Origin: an uncultured Paraprevotella sp.
Lineage (GTDB): Bacteria; Bacteroidota; Bacteroidia; Bacteroidales; Bacteroidaceae
Length of the DNA: 27,526 bases
Assembly: GCA_910584955.1 (NCBI GenBank)
Contig: CAJUDC010000016.1
Coordinates: 1 to 27,526, forward strand
Reading direction: 5' to 3'
Shown here: in pieces, positions 1 to 10,027 of the stretch
Layout: each line of letters begins with the position of its first letter
Numbering within the stretch: position 1 is the stretch's first letter
Notes under the pieces: generated by a model
The model's database searches: none
What the model saw: only the letters and a program-made list of their open reading frames with translations
What the model was told of the DNA's origin: nothing
Translations under genes and position numbers: made by a program

Positions 1-13
1 TTCGAAGAAGTTT

Positions 14-51
14 GGTAAAGGATTCTCTGGTAGGGAATTCTTTACCTTTTT
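14..51 (+). terminator. Terminator-like hairpin upstream of rpoB
   Basis: A 12-bp stem (positions 14-25 pairing with 35-46, one G-T pair) with a 9-base loop is followed by five T residues. It looks like an intrinsic terminator or attenuator. In most bacteria the gene just upstream of rpoB is rplL, so this probably lies in the rplL-rpoB gap and would allow partial termination. That lowers polymerase subunit synthesis relative to ribosomal protein L7/L12. The upstream gene is outside the window, so this placement is inferred. Confidence 0.7.
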
Positions 52-92
52 GTGATTATAATATTCATTTTGTAGCAAATTAAGTATAATTG

Positions 93-3000
93 ATGTCTTC
101 CAATATCATAAATCAGAGAGTTAATTTTGCGTCTGTAAAGAATCCGATGCTTTACCCGGATTTCTTGGAGATACAGTTAAAGTCGTTTAAAGACTTTCTG
201 CAATTAGATACCCCCCCTGAATTGAGAAAGAACGACGGTTTATATAAGGTCTTCTCAGAAAATTTTCCAATAGCTGATACTCGTAATAATTTTGTACTGG
301 AATTTTTGGACTATTATATAGATCCGCCACGTTATACAATCGAAGAATGTCTGGAGCGTGGATTAACGTATAGTGTTCCTTTAAAGGCAAAACTTAAGCT
401 CTATTGTACGGACCCGGATCATGAAGATTTTGATACGGTAATTCAGGATGTCTTTTTAGGACCTATCCCTTATATGACAGCTAACGGGACCTTCATAATA
501 AATGGAGCGGAACGTGTAGTTGTTTCTCAGTTGCATCGTTCACCAGGTGTGTTTTTTGGATCTAGCATACATGCGAATGGAACTCAACTTTATTCTGCAC
601 GTATTATTCCTTTTAAAGGATCGTGGATAGAGTTTGCGACAGACATCAATAATGTTATGTATGCTTACATTGACCGTAAAAAGAAATTGCCGGTTACAAC
701 CTTGTTGCGCGCGATAGGTTTTGAAAACGACAAGGATATTCTGGAAATTTTTAATTTGGCGGAAGAGGTTAAAGCTACGCGGAATAATCTAAAGAAGTAC
801 GTAGGTCAGAAGTTGGCTGCTCGTGTGCTAAAAAGTTGGGTTGAAGACTTTGTAGACGAAGATACGGGTGAAGTCGTTTCTATTGAGCGTAATGAAGTTA
901 TATTGGATCGTGAGACAGTATTGGATGAAGATAGTATTGAACAAATTATGAATAGTGGAGTTCCGGGAATTCTGATTCATAAAGAAGATACAAATACATC
1001 CGATTTTTCTATTATCTTTAATACGCTACAAAAAGATCCTAGTAATTCTGAAAAAGAAGCTGTATTATATATTTATCGGCAGTTACGTAATGCCGATCCT
1101 GCTGATGATACAAGTGCTCGTGAAGTTATTAATAATTTATTCTTCTCTGAAAAGCGTTATGATTTAGGAGAGGTGGGTCGTTATCGAATTAATCATAAGT
1201 TGAATCTGGATACGGCTTCGGATATTCGTGTTTTGACCAAAGAAGACATTATTGAAATTATTAAATACCTGATAGAGCTGATTAATTCAAAGGCTGCTGT
1301 TGATGATATTGATCATTTGAGTAATCGTCGTGTTCGTACGGTGGGTGAGCAACTGAGTAATCAGTTTGCTATTGGTTTGGCCCGTATGAGTCGTACAATT
1401 CGTGAAAGAATGAATGTTCGCGACAATGAGGTCTTTACTCCGACAGATTTGATTAATGCCAAAACAATATCTTCGGTTATTAATTCTTTCTTTGGAACGA
1501 ATGCGTTGTCTCAGTTTATGGATCAGACAAATCCTTTGGCAGAGGTAACACATAAACGTCGTTTGTCCGCATTGGGCCCTGGCGGTCTGTCTCGTGAACG
1601 TGCCGGTTTTGAGGTTCGTGACGTACATTATACTCATTATGGACGCTTATGTCCTATTGAATCTCCCGAAGGTCCTAATATTGGTTTGATTTCTTCACTG
1701 TGTGTTTTTGCGAAAATAAATGATTTAGGATTTATAGAAACTCCTTATCGTAAAGTGAAGGATGGCCGAGTAGATTTATCAGATAATGGTATTGTTTATT
1801 TGACGGCAGAGGCTGAAGAGAATAAGATTATAGGTCAAGGTAATGCTCCGTTAAATGACGATGGTACATTTATACGCAAAAAAGTAAAATGTCGTCAAGA
1901 TGATGATTATCCTGTGGTGCCTCCTTCGGAAGTAGACTTGATGGATGTGGCTCCTCAGCAGATTGCTTCCATTGCGGCTTCTTTGATTCCTTTCTTGGAG
2001 CATGATGATGCCCACCGTGCATTGATGGGCTCCAACATGATGCGTCAGGCTGTACCTTTGTTGCGGTGTGAGTCTCCTATTGTTGGAACGGGTATAGAGA
2101 AACAGGTTTGCGAAGATTCTCGTACCATGATTACAGCCGAAGGAGATGGTGTTATTGAATATGTAGATGCTACAACAATTCGAATATTGTACGATCGTAC
2201 AGAAGAAGAAGAGTTTGTAAGTTTTGAACCTGCTTTAAAAGAATATCGAATTCCCAAATTCCGCCGTACCAATCAGAATATGACTATTGATTTGCGTCCT
2301 ATTTGTGATAAAGGGCAGCGGGTAAAAGCCGGGGATATATTGACGGAAGGTTATTCCACACAGAAAGGAGAACTTGCATTGGGTAAGAATCTTCTTGTGG
2401 CTTATATGCCTTGGAAAGGATATAACTATGAGGATGCTATCGTTCTGAATGAACGGGTTGTTCGTGAGGATATACTTACATCCATTCATGTCGAGGAATT
2501 CTCTTTGGAAGTTCGTGAAACCAAGCGTGGCGTAGAGGAGTTGACATCAGATATTCCGAATGTCAGTGAAGAGGCAACCAAAGATCTGGATGAGAATGGC
2601 ATTGTACGGGTAGGTGCCAATATTCTGCCCGGTGATATTCTTATTGGTAAGATCACTCCGAAAGGAGAAAGTGATCCGTCTCCGGAAGAGAAGTTGTTAC
2701 GTGCCATTTTCGGTGATAAAGCCGGTGATGTTAAGGATGCATCTTTAAAAGCTTCACCTTCGTTAAGCGGTGTGATTATAGATAAGAAATTATTCTCTCG
2801 TGCCATCAAGACCCGTGCAGCTAAAGCGGCTGATAAACTTATTTTGCCGAAGATAGATGAGGAATTCAACGCCAAGGTTGAAGATTTGCGTGCGATTTTG
2901 ATTGATAAGTTGCTGGAATTAACCAAAGATCTGGTATCTCAAGGTGTAAAGGACTATATGGGTACGGATCTGATAGCTAAGGGGGCTAAGTTTACAGCTT

Positions 3001-3905
3001 CTGCTTTGGATACGTTGGATTATACGGCTATTCAGATTAGTGAGTGGACAACGGATGAACATACCAATGAGCTGATTGCAAAACTGATTATCAACTTCTT
3101 GAAAAAGTATAAGTTACTGGATGCTGAACTTAAGCGTAAGAAGTTTGCTATTACAATCGGTGATGAACTTCCTTCCGGTATTATTCAGATGGCAAAGGTA
3201 TACGTAGCAAAGAAACGCAAGATCGGTGTGGGAGACAAGATGGCTGGTCGTCACGGAAACAAGGGTATTGTATCCAAGATTGTACGTCAGGAGGATATGC
3301 CGTTCTTAGCGGACGGAACTCCGGTTGATATTGTGCTGAATCCGTTGGGTGTGCCTTCTCGTATGAATATCGGACAGATTTTCGAAACTGTATTGGGAGC
3401 TGCCGGTAAACAATTGGGAGTGAAATTCGCTACGCCTATTTTTGACGGTGCTTCATTAGAGGATTTGTGTGAATGGACCGACAAGGCCGGATTGCCACGT
3501 TATTGTTCTACACAATTGTACGATGGTGCAACAGGTGAGAAATTCGACCAGTTGGCAACGGTTGGTATTGCGTATATGTTGAAGTTGGGGCACATGGTGG
3601 AAGACAAGATGCATGCTCGTTCCATCGGTCCTTACTCACTGATTACACAACAGCCATTGGGAGGTAAGGCCCAATTCGGTGGTCAGCGTTTCGGAGAGAT
3701 GGAAGTCTGGGCAATTGAGGCCTTCGGGGCTTCTCATGTGCTGCAAGAGATTTTGACGATTAAGTCGGACGATGTGGTTGGACGTTCCAAGGCCTATGAA
3801 GCAATTGTGAAAGGTGAACCGATGCCAACACCTGGAATCCCTGAATCTCTTAATGTATTGTTACATGAGTTGAGAGGTTTGGGCTTGAGTGTAACCCTTG
3901 ATTAA
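93..3905 (+). CDS. rpoB: DNA-directed RNA polymerase subunit beta
   Basis: This is the beta subunit of RNA polymerase, which forms one pincer of the catalytic cleft. The frame is also open from a TTG at 90, but the ATG at 93 gives the usual Bacteroidetes N-terminus (MSSN...NQRVNFAS) and a protein of 1270 residues, normal for the phylum. Visible landmarks are the rifampicin-binding region starting near residue 468 (ALSQFMDQTNPLAEVTHKRR, then SALGPGG), the segment CPIESPEGPNIGLI at 520-533, and the active-site loop DKMAGRHGNKG at 1048-1058 with two conserved lysines. The rifampicin-contacting Asp, His and Ser residues are all wild type, so no resistance mutation is seen there. Ser524 replaces the Thr found in E. 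coli. rpoC follows after 33 bases and is surely co-transcribed. Confidence 0.99.
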   Translation: MSSNIINQRVNFASVKNPMLYPDFLEIQLKSFKDFLQLDTPPELRKNDGLYKVFSENFPIADTRNNFVLEFLDYYIDPPRYTIEECLERGLTYSVPLKAKLKLYCTDPDHEDFDTVIQDVFLGPIPYMTANGTFIINGAERVVVSQLHRSPGVFFGSSIHANGTQLYSARIIPFKGSWIEFATDINNVMYAYIDRKKKLPVTTLLRAIGFENDKDILEIFNLAEEVKATRNNLKKYVGQKLAARVLKSWVEDFVDEDTGEVVSIERNEVILDRETVLDEDSIEQIMNSGVPGILIHKEDTNTSDFSIIFNTLQKDPSNSEKEAVLYIYRQLRNADPADDTSAREVINNLFFSEKRYDLGEVGRYRINHKLNLDTASDIRVLTKEDIIEIIKYLIELINSKAAVDDIDHLSNRRVRTVGEQLSNQFAIGLARMSRTIRERMNVRDNEVFTPTDLINAKTISSVINSFFGTNALSQFMDQTNPLAEVTHKRRLSALGPGGLSRERAGFEVRDVHYTHYGRLCPIESPEGPNIGLISSLCVFAKINDLGFIETPYRKVKDGRVDLSDNGIVYLTAEAEENKIIGQGNAPLNDDGTFIRKKVKCRQDDDYPVVPPSEVDLMDVAPQQIASIAASLIPFLEHDDAHRALMGSNMMRQAVPLLRCESPIVGTGIEKQVCEDSRTMITAEGDGVIEYVDATTIRILYDRTEEEEFVSFEPALKEYRIPKFRRTNQNMTIDLRPICDKGQRVKAGDILTEGYSTQKGELALGKNLLVAYMPWKGYNYEDAIVLNERVVREDILTSIHVEEFSLEVRETKRGVEELTSDIPNVSEEATKDLDENGIVRVGANILPGDILIGKITPKGESDPSPEEKLLRAIFGDKAGDVKDASLKASPSLSGVIIDKKLFSRAIKTRAAKAADKLILPKIDEEFNAKVEDLRAILIDKLLELTKDLVSQGVKDYMGTDLIAKGAKFTASALDTLDYTAIQISEWTTDEHTNELIAKLIINFLKKYKLLDAELKRKKFAITIGDELPSGIIQMAKVYVAKKRKIGVGDKMAGRHGNKGIVSKIVRQEDMPFLADGTPVDIVLNPLGVPSRMNIGQIFETVLGAAGKQLGVKFATPIFDGASLEDLCEWTDKAGLPRYCSTQLYDGATGEKFDQLATVGIAYMLKLGHMVEDKMHARSIGPYSLITQQPLGGKAQFGGQRFGEMEVWAIEAFGASHVLQEILTIKSDDVVGRSKAYEAIVKGEPMPTPGIPESLNVLLHELRGLGLSVTLD

Positions 3906-3938
3906 TAGGAAAGAACTCTTTAATGTATAATTAAGAAT

Positions 3939-6900
3939 ATGGCTTTTAGAAAAGAATCTAAGATAAAAAGTAATTTTACGAAAATTACGATTGGACTGGC
4001 CTCACCCGAGGAAATCCTGGAGAGTTCGTACGGCGAAGTCTTAAAACCTGAAACCATCAATTACCGTACCTATAAACCGGAGCGCGACGGTTTGTTTTGT
4101 GAACGTATCTTCGGCCCTACAAAAGACTATGAATGCCATTGTGGGAAATATAAACGTATTCGCTATAAGGGCATCGTATGTGATCGTTGCGGTGTAGAAG
4201 TAACGGAGAAGAAAGTAAGACGCGAACGTTCAGGACATATTCAGTTGGTTGTACCTGTGGCCCATATTTGGTATTTCCGTTCTTTGCCGAATAAGATCGG
4301 TTATCTGTTGGGATTACCGACCAAGAAGCTTGATTCAATTATTTATTACGAGCGCTATGTCGTGATTCAGCCCGGTGTGTTGGCAGAGGAAGGAGTACAG
4401 GAGTATGACTTACTGACAGAAGACGAATACCTCGACAAACTGGAAACATTGCCTAAAGACAATCAATATCTGGAAGATACAGATCCCAACAAATTTATTG
4501 CTAAAATGGGAGCTGAGGCTATCTATGACTTGCTGCTTCGTTTGGATTTGGATAAATTGTCTTATGAATTGCGTGATCGTGCCGGTTCCGATACGGCACA
4601 ACAACGTAAGAATGAGGCGTTGAAGCGTTTGCAGGTTGTAGAATCATTCAGAGCAAGTCGGGGACGTAACAAGCCTGAGTGGATGATTATGAAGATCCTT
4701 CCGGTTATTCCTCCAGAACTTCGTCCGCTTGTACCTTTGGATGGCGGTCGTTTCGCAACTTCTGATATCAATGACCTTTATCGTCGTGTTATCATTCGTA
4801 ATAATCGTTTGAAGCGTTTGATCGAGATCAAAGCGCCAGAAGTTATTTTACGTAATGAAAAACGTATGTTGCAGGAAGCTGTCGACAGTTTGTTTGACAA
4901 CTCCCGTAAGAGCAGTGCTGTTAAGACTGATGCCAATCGTCCTTTGCAGTCTCTTTCTGATAAATTGAAAGGAAAACAAGGCCGTTTCCGTCAGAATTTG
5001 TTGGGTAAACGTGTGGACTATTCCGCTCGTTCGGTTATCGTTGTAGGTCCTGAGCTCAAGATGGGTGAGTGTGGTTTACCGAAATTGATGGCAGCTGAGC
5101 TTTACAAACCGTTTATTATCCGCAAGTTGATAGAACGCGGAATTGTGAAGACTGTTAAATCGGCCAAGAAGATCGTTGATCGTAAAGAACCGGTGATATG
5201 GGATATTCTGGAGTATGTCATGAAAGGGCATCCCGTATTGCTTAACCGTGCTCCGACTTTGCACCGTTTGGGTATCCAGGCCTTTCAGCCTAAGATGATA
5301 GAAGGCAAGGCCATTCAGTTGCATCCGTTGGCTTGTACGGCTTTCAATGCCGACTTCGACGGTGACCAGATGGCGGTACACTTGCCTTTGAGCAACGAAG
5401 CAATTCTGGAGGCACAGTTGTTGATGTTACAGTCTCATAACATTCTGAATCCCGCCAATGGAGCACCTATTACAGTGCCTTCGCAGGATATGGTGTTGGG
5501 ATTGTATTACATTACGAAGTTGCGTCCGGGGGCTTTGGGCGAAGGCCTTACTTTCTACGGCCCCGAAGAGGCTATCATTGCTTATAATGAAAAGCGGGTT
5601 GATATACACGCTCCGATCAAGGTCGTGGTTGATGACTTGAATGAAGAAGGCCAGATTGTCAAGAAAATGGTGGAGACGTCTGTTGGTCGTGTCATCGTCA
5701 ATGAAATCATACCGGTAGAAGTCGGGTTCTTTAATGATATTATCTCTAAGAAAACGTTACGCGGTATCATTAGCGATGTAATCAAGTCTGTAGGTGTTGC
5801 TTGTGCCTGTGAATTCCTTGACGGTATCAAGAACTTAGGTTATAAGATGGCCTATGACGGCGGTTTGTCGTTCAACTTGGGAGATATTATTATTCCGAAA
5901 GAAAAAGAGGAGCTGGTACGTAAAGGTAATGAAGAGATAGAGCGGATTACCAATGATTACGGTATGGGTTTCATTACTGACAACGAGCGATACAATCAGG
6001 TTATCGACACTTGGACGCACGTTAATAATAACCTGTCGGATGTGTTGATGAAGACCATGCGCGAAGCCGACCAAGGTTTCAATGCCGTATATATGATGTT
6101 GGATTCCGGTGCCCGTGGATCGGCCGGTCAGATCAGTCAGCTTTCCGGTATGCGTGGTTTGATGGCCAAACCGCAAAAGGCCGGAGCGGAAGGTGCTCAG
6201 ATTATTGAGAACCCGATTCTTTCCAACTTTAAGGAGGGTATGAGTGTATTGGAATATTTCATTTCCACTCACGGTGCCCGTAAAGGTTTGGCCGACACGG
6301 CTTTGAAAACAGCTGATGCCGGATATTTGACTCGTCGTCTGGTAGACGTTTCTCACGATGTGATTATCAACGAAGAAGATTGCGGTACATTGCGCGGATT
6401 GGTATGCACGGCTTTGAAAAACGGTGATGAGGTGATTTCTTCGCTTTACGAGCGTATCTTGGGACGTGTTTCGGTGCATGATATAATTAACCCCACTACC
6501 GGTAAACTGATTGTGGCTGCCGGAGAGGAGATTACTGAAGATTCGGCCAAAGAGATAGAGAATTCTCCGATTGAAAGTGTTGAGATTCGTTCGGTGCTGA
6601 CTTGCGAAAGCAAGAAAGGTGTCTGCATGAAATGTTATGGCCGTAACCTGGCAACCAGTCGGATGGTGCAGAAGGGTGAGGCTGTCGGTGTGATTGCCGC
6701 TCAGTCTATTGGTGAACCCGGTACACAGTTGACTTTGCGTACTTTCCACGCCGGTGGTGTGGCCTCTAATGCAGCTGCCAATGCGACGATTCTTGCCAAG
6801 TACGACTCGAAAGTTGAATTTGAGGAATTACGTACGGTAGATATTACCGATGAGACCGGTGTTGCCGCTAAAATGGTGGTAGGTCGTTTGGCCGAAGTAC

Positions 6901-8222
6901 GTTTTGTTGATGTAAATACGGGCATCGTGTTATTGTCTCAGAATGTTCCTTACGGTTCGACCTTATATGTAAATGAAGGCGACGTAGTGGAAAAAGGCAA
7001 GGTTATAGCCAAGTGGGATCCTTTCAATGCCGTTATTGTAACGGAGACGCCGGGTAAAATCGTGTTCGAGGATGTGGAAGAAGGTATGACATATCGTGTA
7101 GAATCCGATGAAACAACCGGTTTGCGTGAGTTGATTATTATTGAATCGAAAGATAAGACGAAAGTTCCTTCCGCTCATATCCTGGACGGTAACGGTGAAC
7201 TTATCCGTACGTATAACTTCCCTATCGGCGGTCACTTGGTGGTGGAAGACGGGCAGATGGTCAAAGCCGGCGATGTGTTGGTTAAGATTCCGCGTGCTGT
7301 GGGCAAGGCGGGCGACATCACCGGAGGTCTTCCTCGTGTGACGGAGTTGTTCGAAGCACGAAATCCGTCGAACCCGGCAGTCGTTTCCGAAATCGACGGT
7401 GAAATCACGATGGGAAAACTCAAACGAGGAAACCGTGAGATTATCGTTACTTCCAAAGTAGGGGATGTACGCAAGTATCTGGTGCCGTTGGCCAAACAGA
7501 TTCTGGTGCAGGAAAACGACTATGTTCGTGCCGGTACTCCTTTGTCGGATGGCGCTATTACTCCGGCTGACATTCTGGCTATCAAAGGTCCCACGGCCGT
7601 ACAGGAATATATCGTTAACGAGATACAGGATGTGTATCGTTTGCAAGGTGTGAAAATCAATGATAAGCACTTTGAGGTGATTGTCCGTCAGATGATGCGT
7701 AAGGTACAGATTGACGAGCCGGGCGATACCCGCTTCCTGGAACAGCAGATTGTGGACAAACTTGATTTTGCTGAGGAGAACGACCGTATCTGGGGTAAGA
7801 AAGTGGTGGTGGACGCCGGTGATTCCGAGGTTATGCAGCCCGGTATGATCGTTACGGCCCGTAAATTGCGTGATGAGAATTCCACTTTGAAACGTAAGGA
7901 CTTGAAGTTGGTTCAGGTGAGAGATGCCGTTCCTGCTACATCCACTCAGATTCTGCAAGGTATTACCCGTGCGGCTCTTCAGACATCCAGCTTTATGTCG
8001 GCTGCCTCGTTCCAGGAGACGACAAAAGTACTTAACGAAGCAGCCATCAACGGCAAGTCCGATAAGTTGGAAGGAATGAAGGAGAACGTTATTTGCGGAC
8101 ATCTGATTCCGGCCGGTACGGGGTTGCGTGAGTTTGAGAAAATCGTGGTAGGCAGCCGTGAAGATTATGACCGTGTGCTGGCTAACCGCAAGTCCATTCT
8201 GGATCTGTCGGATGTGGAATAA
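3939..8222 (+). CDS. rpoC: DNA-directed RNA polymerase subunit beta-prime
   Basis: This is the largest polymerase subunit and carries the catalytic magnesium site. The 1427-residue protein has the N-terminal zinc site (Cys66, Cys68, Cys81, Cys84) and the invariant catalytic motif NADFDGDQ at residues 470-477, with Asp472, Asp474 and Asp476 as magnesium ligands. It also has the second cysteine cluster (CESKKGVCMKC) in the C-terminal half. The trigger-loop and bridge-helix regions read normally (for example the GARGSAGQISQLSGMRGLM segment). It is the second gene of the rpoBC unit, 33 bases after rpoB, and is followed by a strong terminator at 8310. No small gene follows inside the operon; the next gene is ino1 with its own upstream region. 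Confidence 0.99.
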   Translation: MAFRKESKIKSNFTKITIGLASPEEILESSYGEVLKPETINYRTYKPERDGLFCERIFGPTKDYECHCGKYKRIRYKGIVCDRCGVEVTEKKVRRERSGHIQLVVPVAHIWYFRSLPNKIGYLLGLPTKKLDSIIYYERYVVIQPGVLAEEGVQEYDLLTEDEYLDKLETLPKDNQYLEDTDPNKFIAKMGAEAIYDLLLRLDLDKLSYELRDRAGSDTAQQRKNEALKRLQVVESFRASRGRNKPEWMIMKILPVIPPELRPLVPLDGGRFATSDINDLYRRVIIRNNRLKRLIEIKAPEVILRNEKRMLQEAVDSLFDNSRKSSAVKTDANRPLQSLSDKLKGKQGRFRQNLLGKRVDYSARSVIVVGPELKMGECGLPKLMAAELYKPFIIRKLIERGIVKTVKSAKKIVDRKEPVIWDILEYVMKGHPVLLNRAPTLHRLGIQAFQPKMIEGKAIQLHPLACTAFNADFDGDQMAVHLPLSNEAILEAQLLMLQSHNILNPANGAPITVPSQDMVLGLYYITKLRPGALGEGLTFYGPEEAIIAYNEKRVDIHAPIKVVVDDLNEEGQIVKKMVETSVGRVIVNEIIPVEVGFFNDIISKKTLRGIISDVIKSVGVACACEFLDGIKNLGYKMAYDGGLSFNLGDIIIPKEKEELVRKGNEEIERITNDYGMGFITDNERYNQVIDTWTHVNNNLSDVLMKTMREADQGFNAVYMMLDSGARGSAGQISQLSGMRGLMAKPQKAGAEGAQIIENPILSNFKEGMSVLEYFISTHGARKGLADTALKTADAGYLTRRLVDVSHDVIINEEDCGTLRGLVCTALKNGDEVISSLYERILGRVSVHDIINPTTGKLIVAAGEEITEDSAKEIENSPIESVEIRSVLTCESKKGVCMKCYGRNLATSRMVQKGEAVGVIAAQSIGEPGTQLTLRTFHAGGVASNAAANATILAKYDSKVEFEELRTVDITDETGVAAKMVVGRLAEVRFVDVNTGIVLLSQNVPYGSTLYVNEGDVVEKGKVIAKWDPFNAVIVTETPGKIVFEDVEEGMTYRVESDETTGLRELIIIESKDKTKVPSAHILDGNGELIRTYNFPIGGHLVVEDGQMVKAGDVLVKIPRAVGKAGDITGGLPRVTELFEARNPSNPAVVSEIDGEITMGKLKRGNREIIVTSKVGDVRKYLVPLAKQILVQENDYVRAGTPLSDGAITPADILAIKGPTAVQEYIVNEIQDVYRLQGVKINDKHFEVIVRQMMRKVQIDEPGDTRFLEQQIVDKLDFAEENDRIWGKKVVVDAGDSEVMQPGMIVTARKLRDENSTLKRKDLKLVQVRDAVPATSTQILQGITRAALQTSSFMSAASFQETTKVLNEAAINGKSDKLEGMKENVICGHLIPAGTGLREFEKIVVGSREDYDRVLANRKSILDLSDVE

Positions 8223-8309
8223 GAGAAGAACGACGCTTGCCGGTCATCCGTTCCGTCTTTAGGAAGGAAGTCTGGATGCCGTCCGAAGTGAATGTTCTGA
8301 TGATATGCA

Positions 8310-8349
8310 AAATCCCGGAAAGTGCTGAACACCTTTCCGGGATTTTTTC
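8310..8349 (+). terminator. Rho-independent terminator of the rpoBC operon
   Basis: A perfect 13-bp stem (8310-8322 with 8333-8345) encloses a 10-base loop and runs into a T tract (8343-8348). The centre of the stem is GC-rich (TCCCGGAAAG with its complement). It lies about 90 bases after the rpoC stop and closes the operon. Confidence 0.93.
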
Positions 8350-8595
8350 TTTAATCTATTTTCCGGTGATGAGGACTTACTTTTATAGTGTTCTTTTTGG
8401 ACGGAGAAATGTTCGTTTTGTCTAGTATTTAAAACTCTTTAGCGAAACTATTTGTGAAAGTGAAATATTTTTGCGAATATTGTATGATATTTAGCCGATG
8501 CAGGCCGGGGTACGTCTCAGTATGTCGGCTGTGTTAGTTTATATATCAGTGTAAATAAAGGCATTTCTGTAATTAAAGATACATTAAGTAGAAAA
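8350..8595 (+). promoter_or_regulatory. Promoter and leader region of ino1
   Basis: This AT-rich stretch has no credible gene. TATTTTTG at 8466-8473 matches the Bacteroidetes -7 box (TAnnTTTG) exactly. No TTTG lies 19-21 bases upstream; the nearest partner is a TTTA at 8438-8441, 24 bases away, so the promoter is only partly supported. Transcription from it would start near 8480 and give a leader of about 115 bases. That leader can form a stem from AGCCGA (8493-8498) and TCGGCT (8525-8530). No T tract follows, so it is not a plain terminator. Confidence 0.5.
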
Positions 8596-9903
8596 ATGGA
8601 AAAAACGAATGTAAAACCCGCAACCGGTAAGCTCGGTGTCCTTTGTGTGGGATTGGGTGCTGTTACAACAACTTTTATGACGGGTGTCCTGATGGCTCGT
8701 AAAGGCTTGGCAAAGCCTGTTGGTTCGATGACGCAATACGACAAGATGCGCGTAGGTAAAGGAGCGGATAAGCAGTATAAGCATTACGGCGAGATTGTGC
8801 CGTTGGCCGATCTGAAAGACCTGGTGTTCGGAGCGTGGGACGTATATCCGGCCAATGCTTATGAGGCAGCTGTTCATGCCGAAGTGTTGAAGGAAAAGGA
8901 TATTGAGCCGGTAAAAGACGAACTTGTGCAGATTGTGCCTATGGCCGCTGCTTTCGATCACAACTACGCCAGCCGTCTGGACGGTGACAATGTGAAAAAA
9001 TGTACTTCCCGTTGGGATATGATGGAACAGTTGCGAGAGGATATTCGTACGTTCAAGGCTGCGAACCATTGCGATCGTGTAGTGGTTATCTGGGCGGCTT
9101 CGACCGAGATCTATGTGCCGGTAGAGGAAAGCATTCACGGCTCTCTTGAAGCATTGGAACAGGCTATGAAGGCTGACGATACCCAGCATATCGCTCCCTC
9201 CATGTGCTATGCCTATGCAGCCTTGATGGAAGGCGCTCCATTTATTATGGGTGCTCCCAATACCACTGTTGACATTCCTGCTATGTGGGAGTTGGCCGAA
9301 AAGACAAAAATGCCGATAGCCGGTAAGGACTTCAAGACCGGCCAGACGTTGGTTAAGTCTGGTTTTGCTCCGATTATCGGAACCCGTTGCCTCGGTTTGT
9401 CCGGCTGGTTCTCTACGAATATTCTGGGCAACCGCGACGGTCTGGTATTGGACGAGCCGGCAAATTTCCATACGAAAGAAGTCAGCAAACTGTCTACACT
9501 GGAGTCGATTCTGGTGCCGGAAGAACAGCCCGATCTGTATACCGATTACTACCACAAGGTACGTATCAACTACTATCCTCCGCGCAACGACAACAAGGAG
9601 GGATGGGATAACATTGATATTTTCGGATGGATGGGCTATCCCATGCAGATCAAGATCAATTTCCTGTGCCGCGACTCTATCTTGGCCGCTCCGTTGGTGT
9701 TGGATCTCGTGTTGCTGAGCGATTTGGCCGCTCGTGCCGGGCGCTACGGTACGCAGCGCTTCCTGAGCTTCTTCCTGAAGAGCCCGATGCATGATTATAC
9801 CGAGAATGAGATACCGGTCAACCACCTGTTCCAGCAATATGTGATGCTGAAAAACGCTATCCGTGAGATGGGCGGTTACGAGGCAGACGAAGAAATCGAT
9901 TAA
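8596..9903 (+). CDS. ino1: myo-Inositol-1-phosphate synthase
   Basis: This enzyme converts D-glucose 6-phosphate to 1D-myo-inositol 3-phosphate using bound NAD, the first committed step to inositol lipids. The 435-residue protein has the Rossmann glycine motif GLGAVTTT at residues 19-26. It has the catalytic segment GKDFKTGQTLVKS at 243-255 (lysines 247 and 254), then GWFSTNILGNRDG, and a late DSILAAPLVLDL segment. All are hallmarks of the family, and the length matches the short bacterial form. The ATG at 8596 is the only sensible start; an A-rich stretch lies just before it. The gene ends at its own terminator (9934-9964), so it is a separate transcript from the nucleotidyltransferase downstream. 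The context of a nucleotidyltransferase and a CDP-alcohol phosphotransferase within 6 kb points to lipid use of the inositol. Confidence 0.96.
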   Translation: MEKTNVKPATGKLGVLCVGLGAVTTTFMTGVLMARKGLAKPVGSMTQYDKMRVGKGADKQYKHYGEIVPLADLKDLVFGAWDVYPANAYEAAVHAEVLKEKDIEPVKDELVQIVPMAAAFDHNYASRLDGDNVKKCTSRWDMMEQLREDIRTFKAANHCDRVVVIWAASTEIYVPVEESIHGSLEALEQAMKADDTQHIAPSMCYAYAALMEGAPFIMGAPNTTVDIPAMWELAEKTKMPIAGKDFKTGQTLVKSGFAPIIGTRCLGLSGWFSTNILGNRDGLVLDEPANFHTKEVSKLSTLESILVPEEQPDLYTDYYHKVRINYYPPRNDNKEGWDNIDIFGWMGYPMQIKINFLCRDSILAAPLVLDLVLLSDLAARAGRYGTQRFLSFFLKSPMHDYTENEIPVNHLFQQYVMLKNAIREMGGYEADEEID

Positions 9904-9933
9904 AATCCGCTCTGTAAAAGCGGTAATATATAG

Positions 9934-9964
9934 GAGGCCACTCTCATTAGGGAGTGGCCTCTTT
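9934..9964 (+). terminator. Rho-independent terminator of ino1
   Basis: A perfect 10-bp stem (9934-9943 with 9952-9961; arms GAGGCCACTC and GAGTGGCCTC) has an 8-base loop and is followed by CTTTGTGTT. It lies 31 bases after the ino1 stop. The T tract is short but the stem is strong. Confidence 0.85.
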
Positions 9965-10027
9965 GTGTTCGTTATTGCAGATAATTTGTTCTTTATGTCT
10001 GTTTATAAGATACATTAAGTTTCTCTT

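Noticed and set aside
5835..8102. Long minus-strand open frames opposite rpoC (304 and 379 codons)
   Set aside because: They are antisense shadows of rpoC with no motif, and the gene on the plus strand is certain.
8584..9837. 417-codon open frame on the minus strand opposite ino1
   Set aside because: It lies fully antisense to a strongly supported enzyme gene. It has no domain and a composition (many His, Gln, Arg) typical of the complement of a coding strand.
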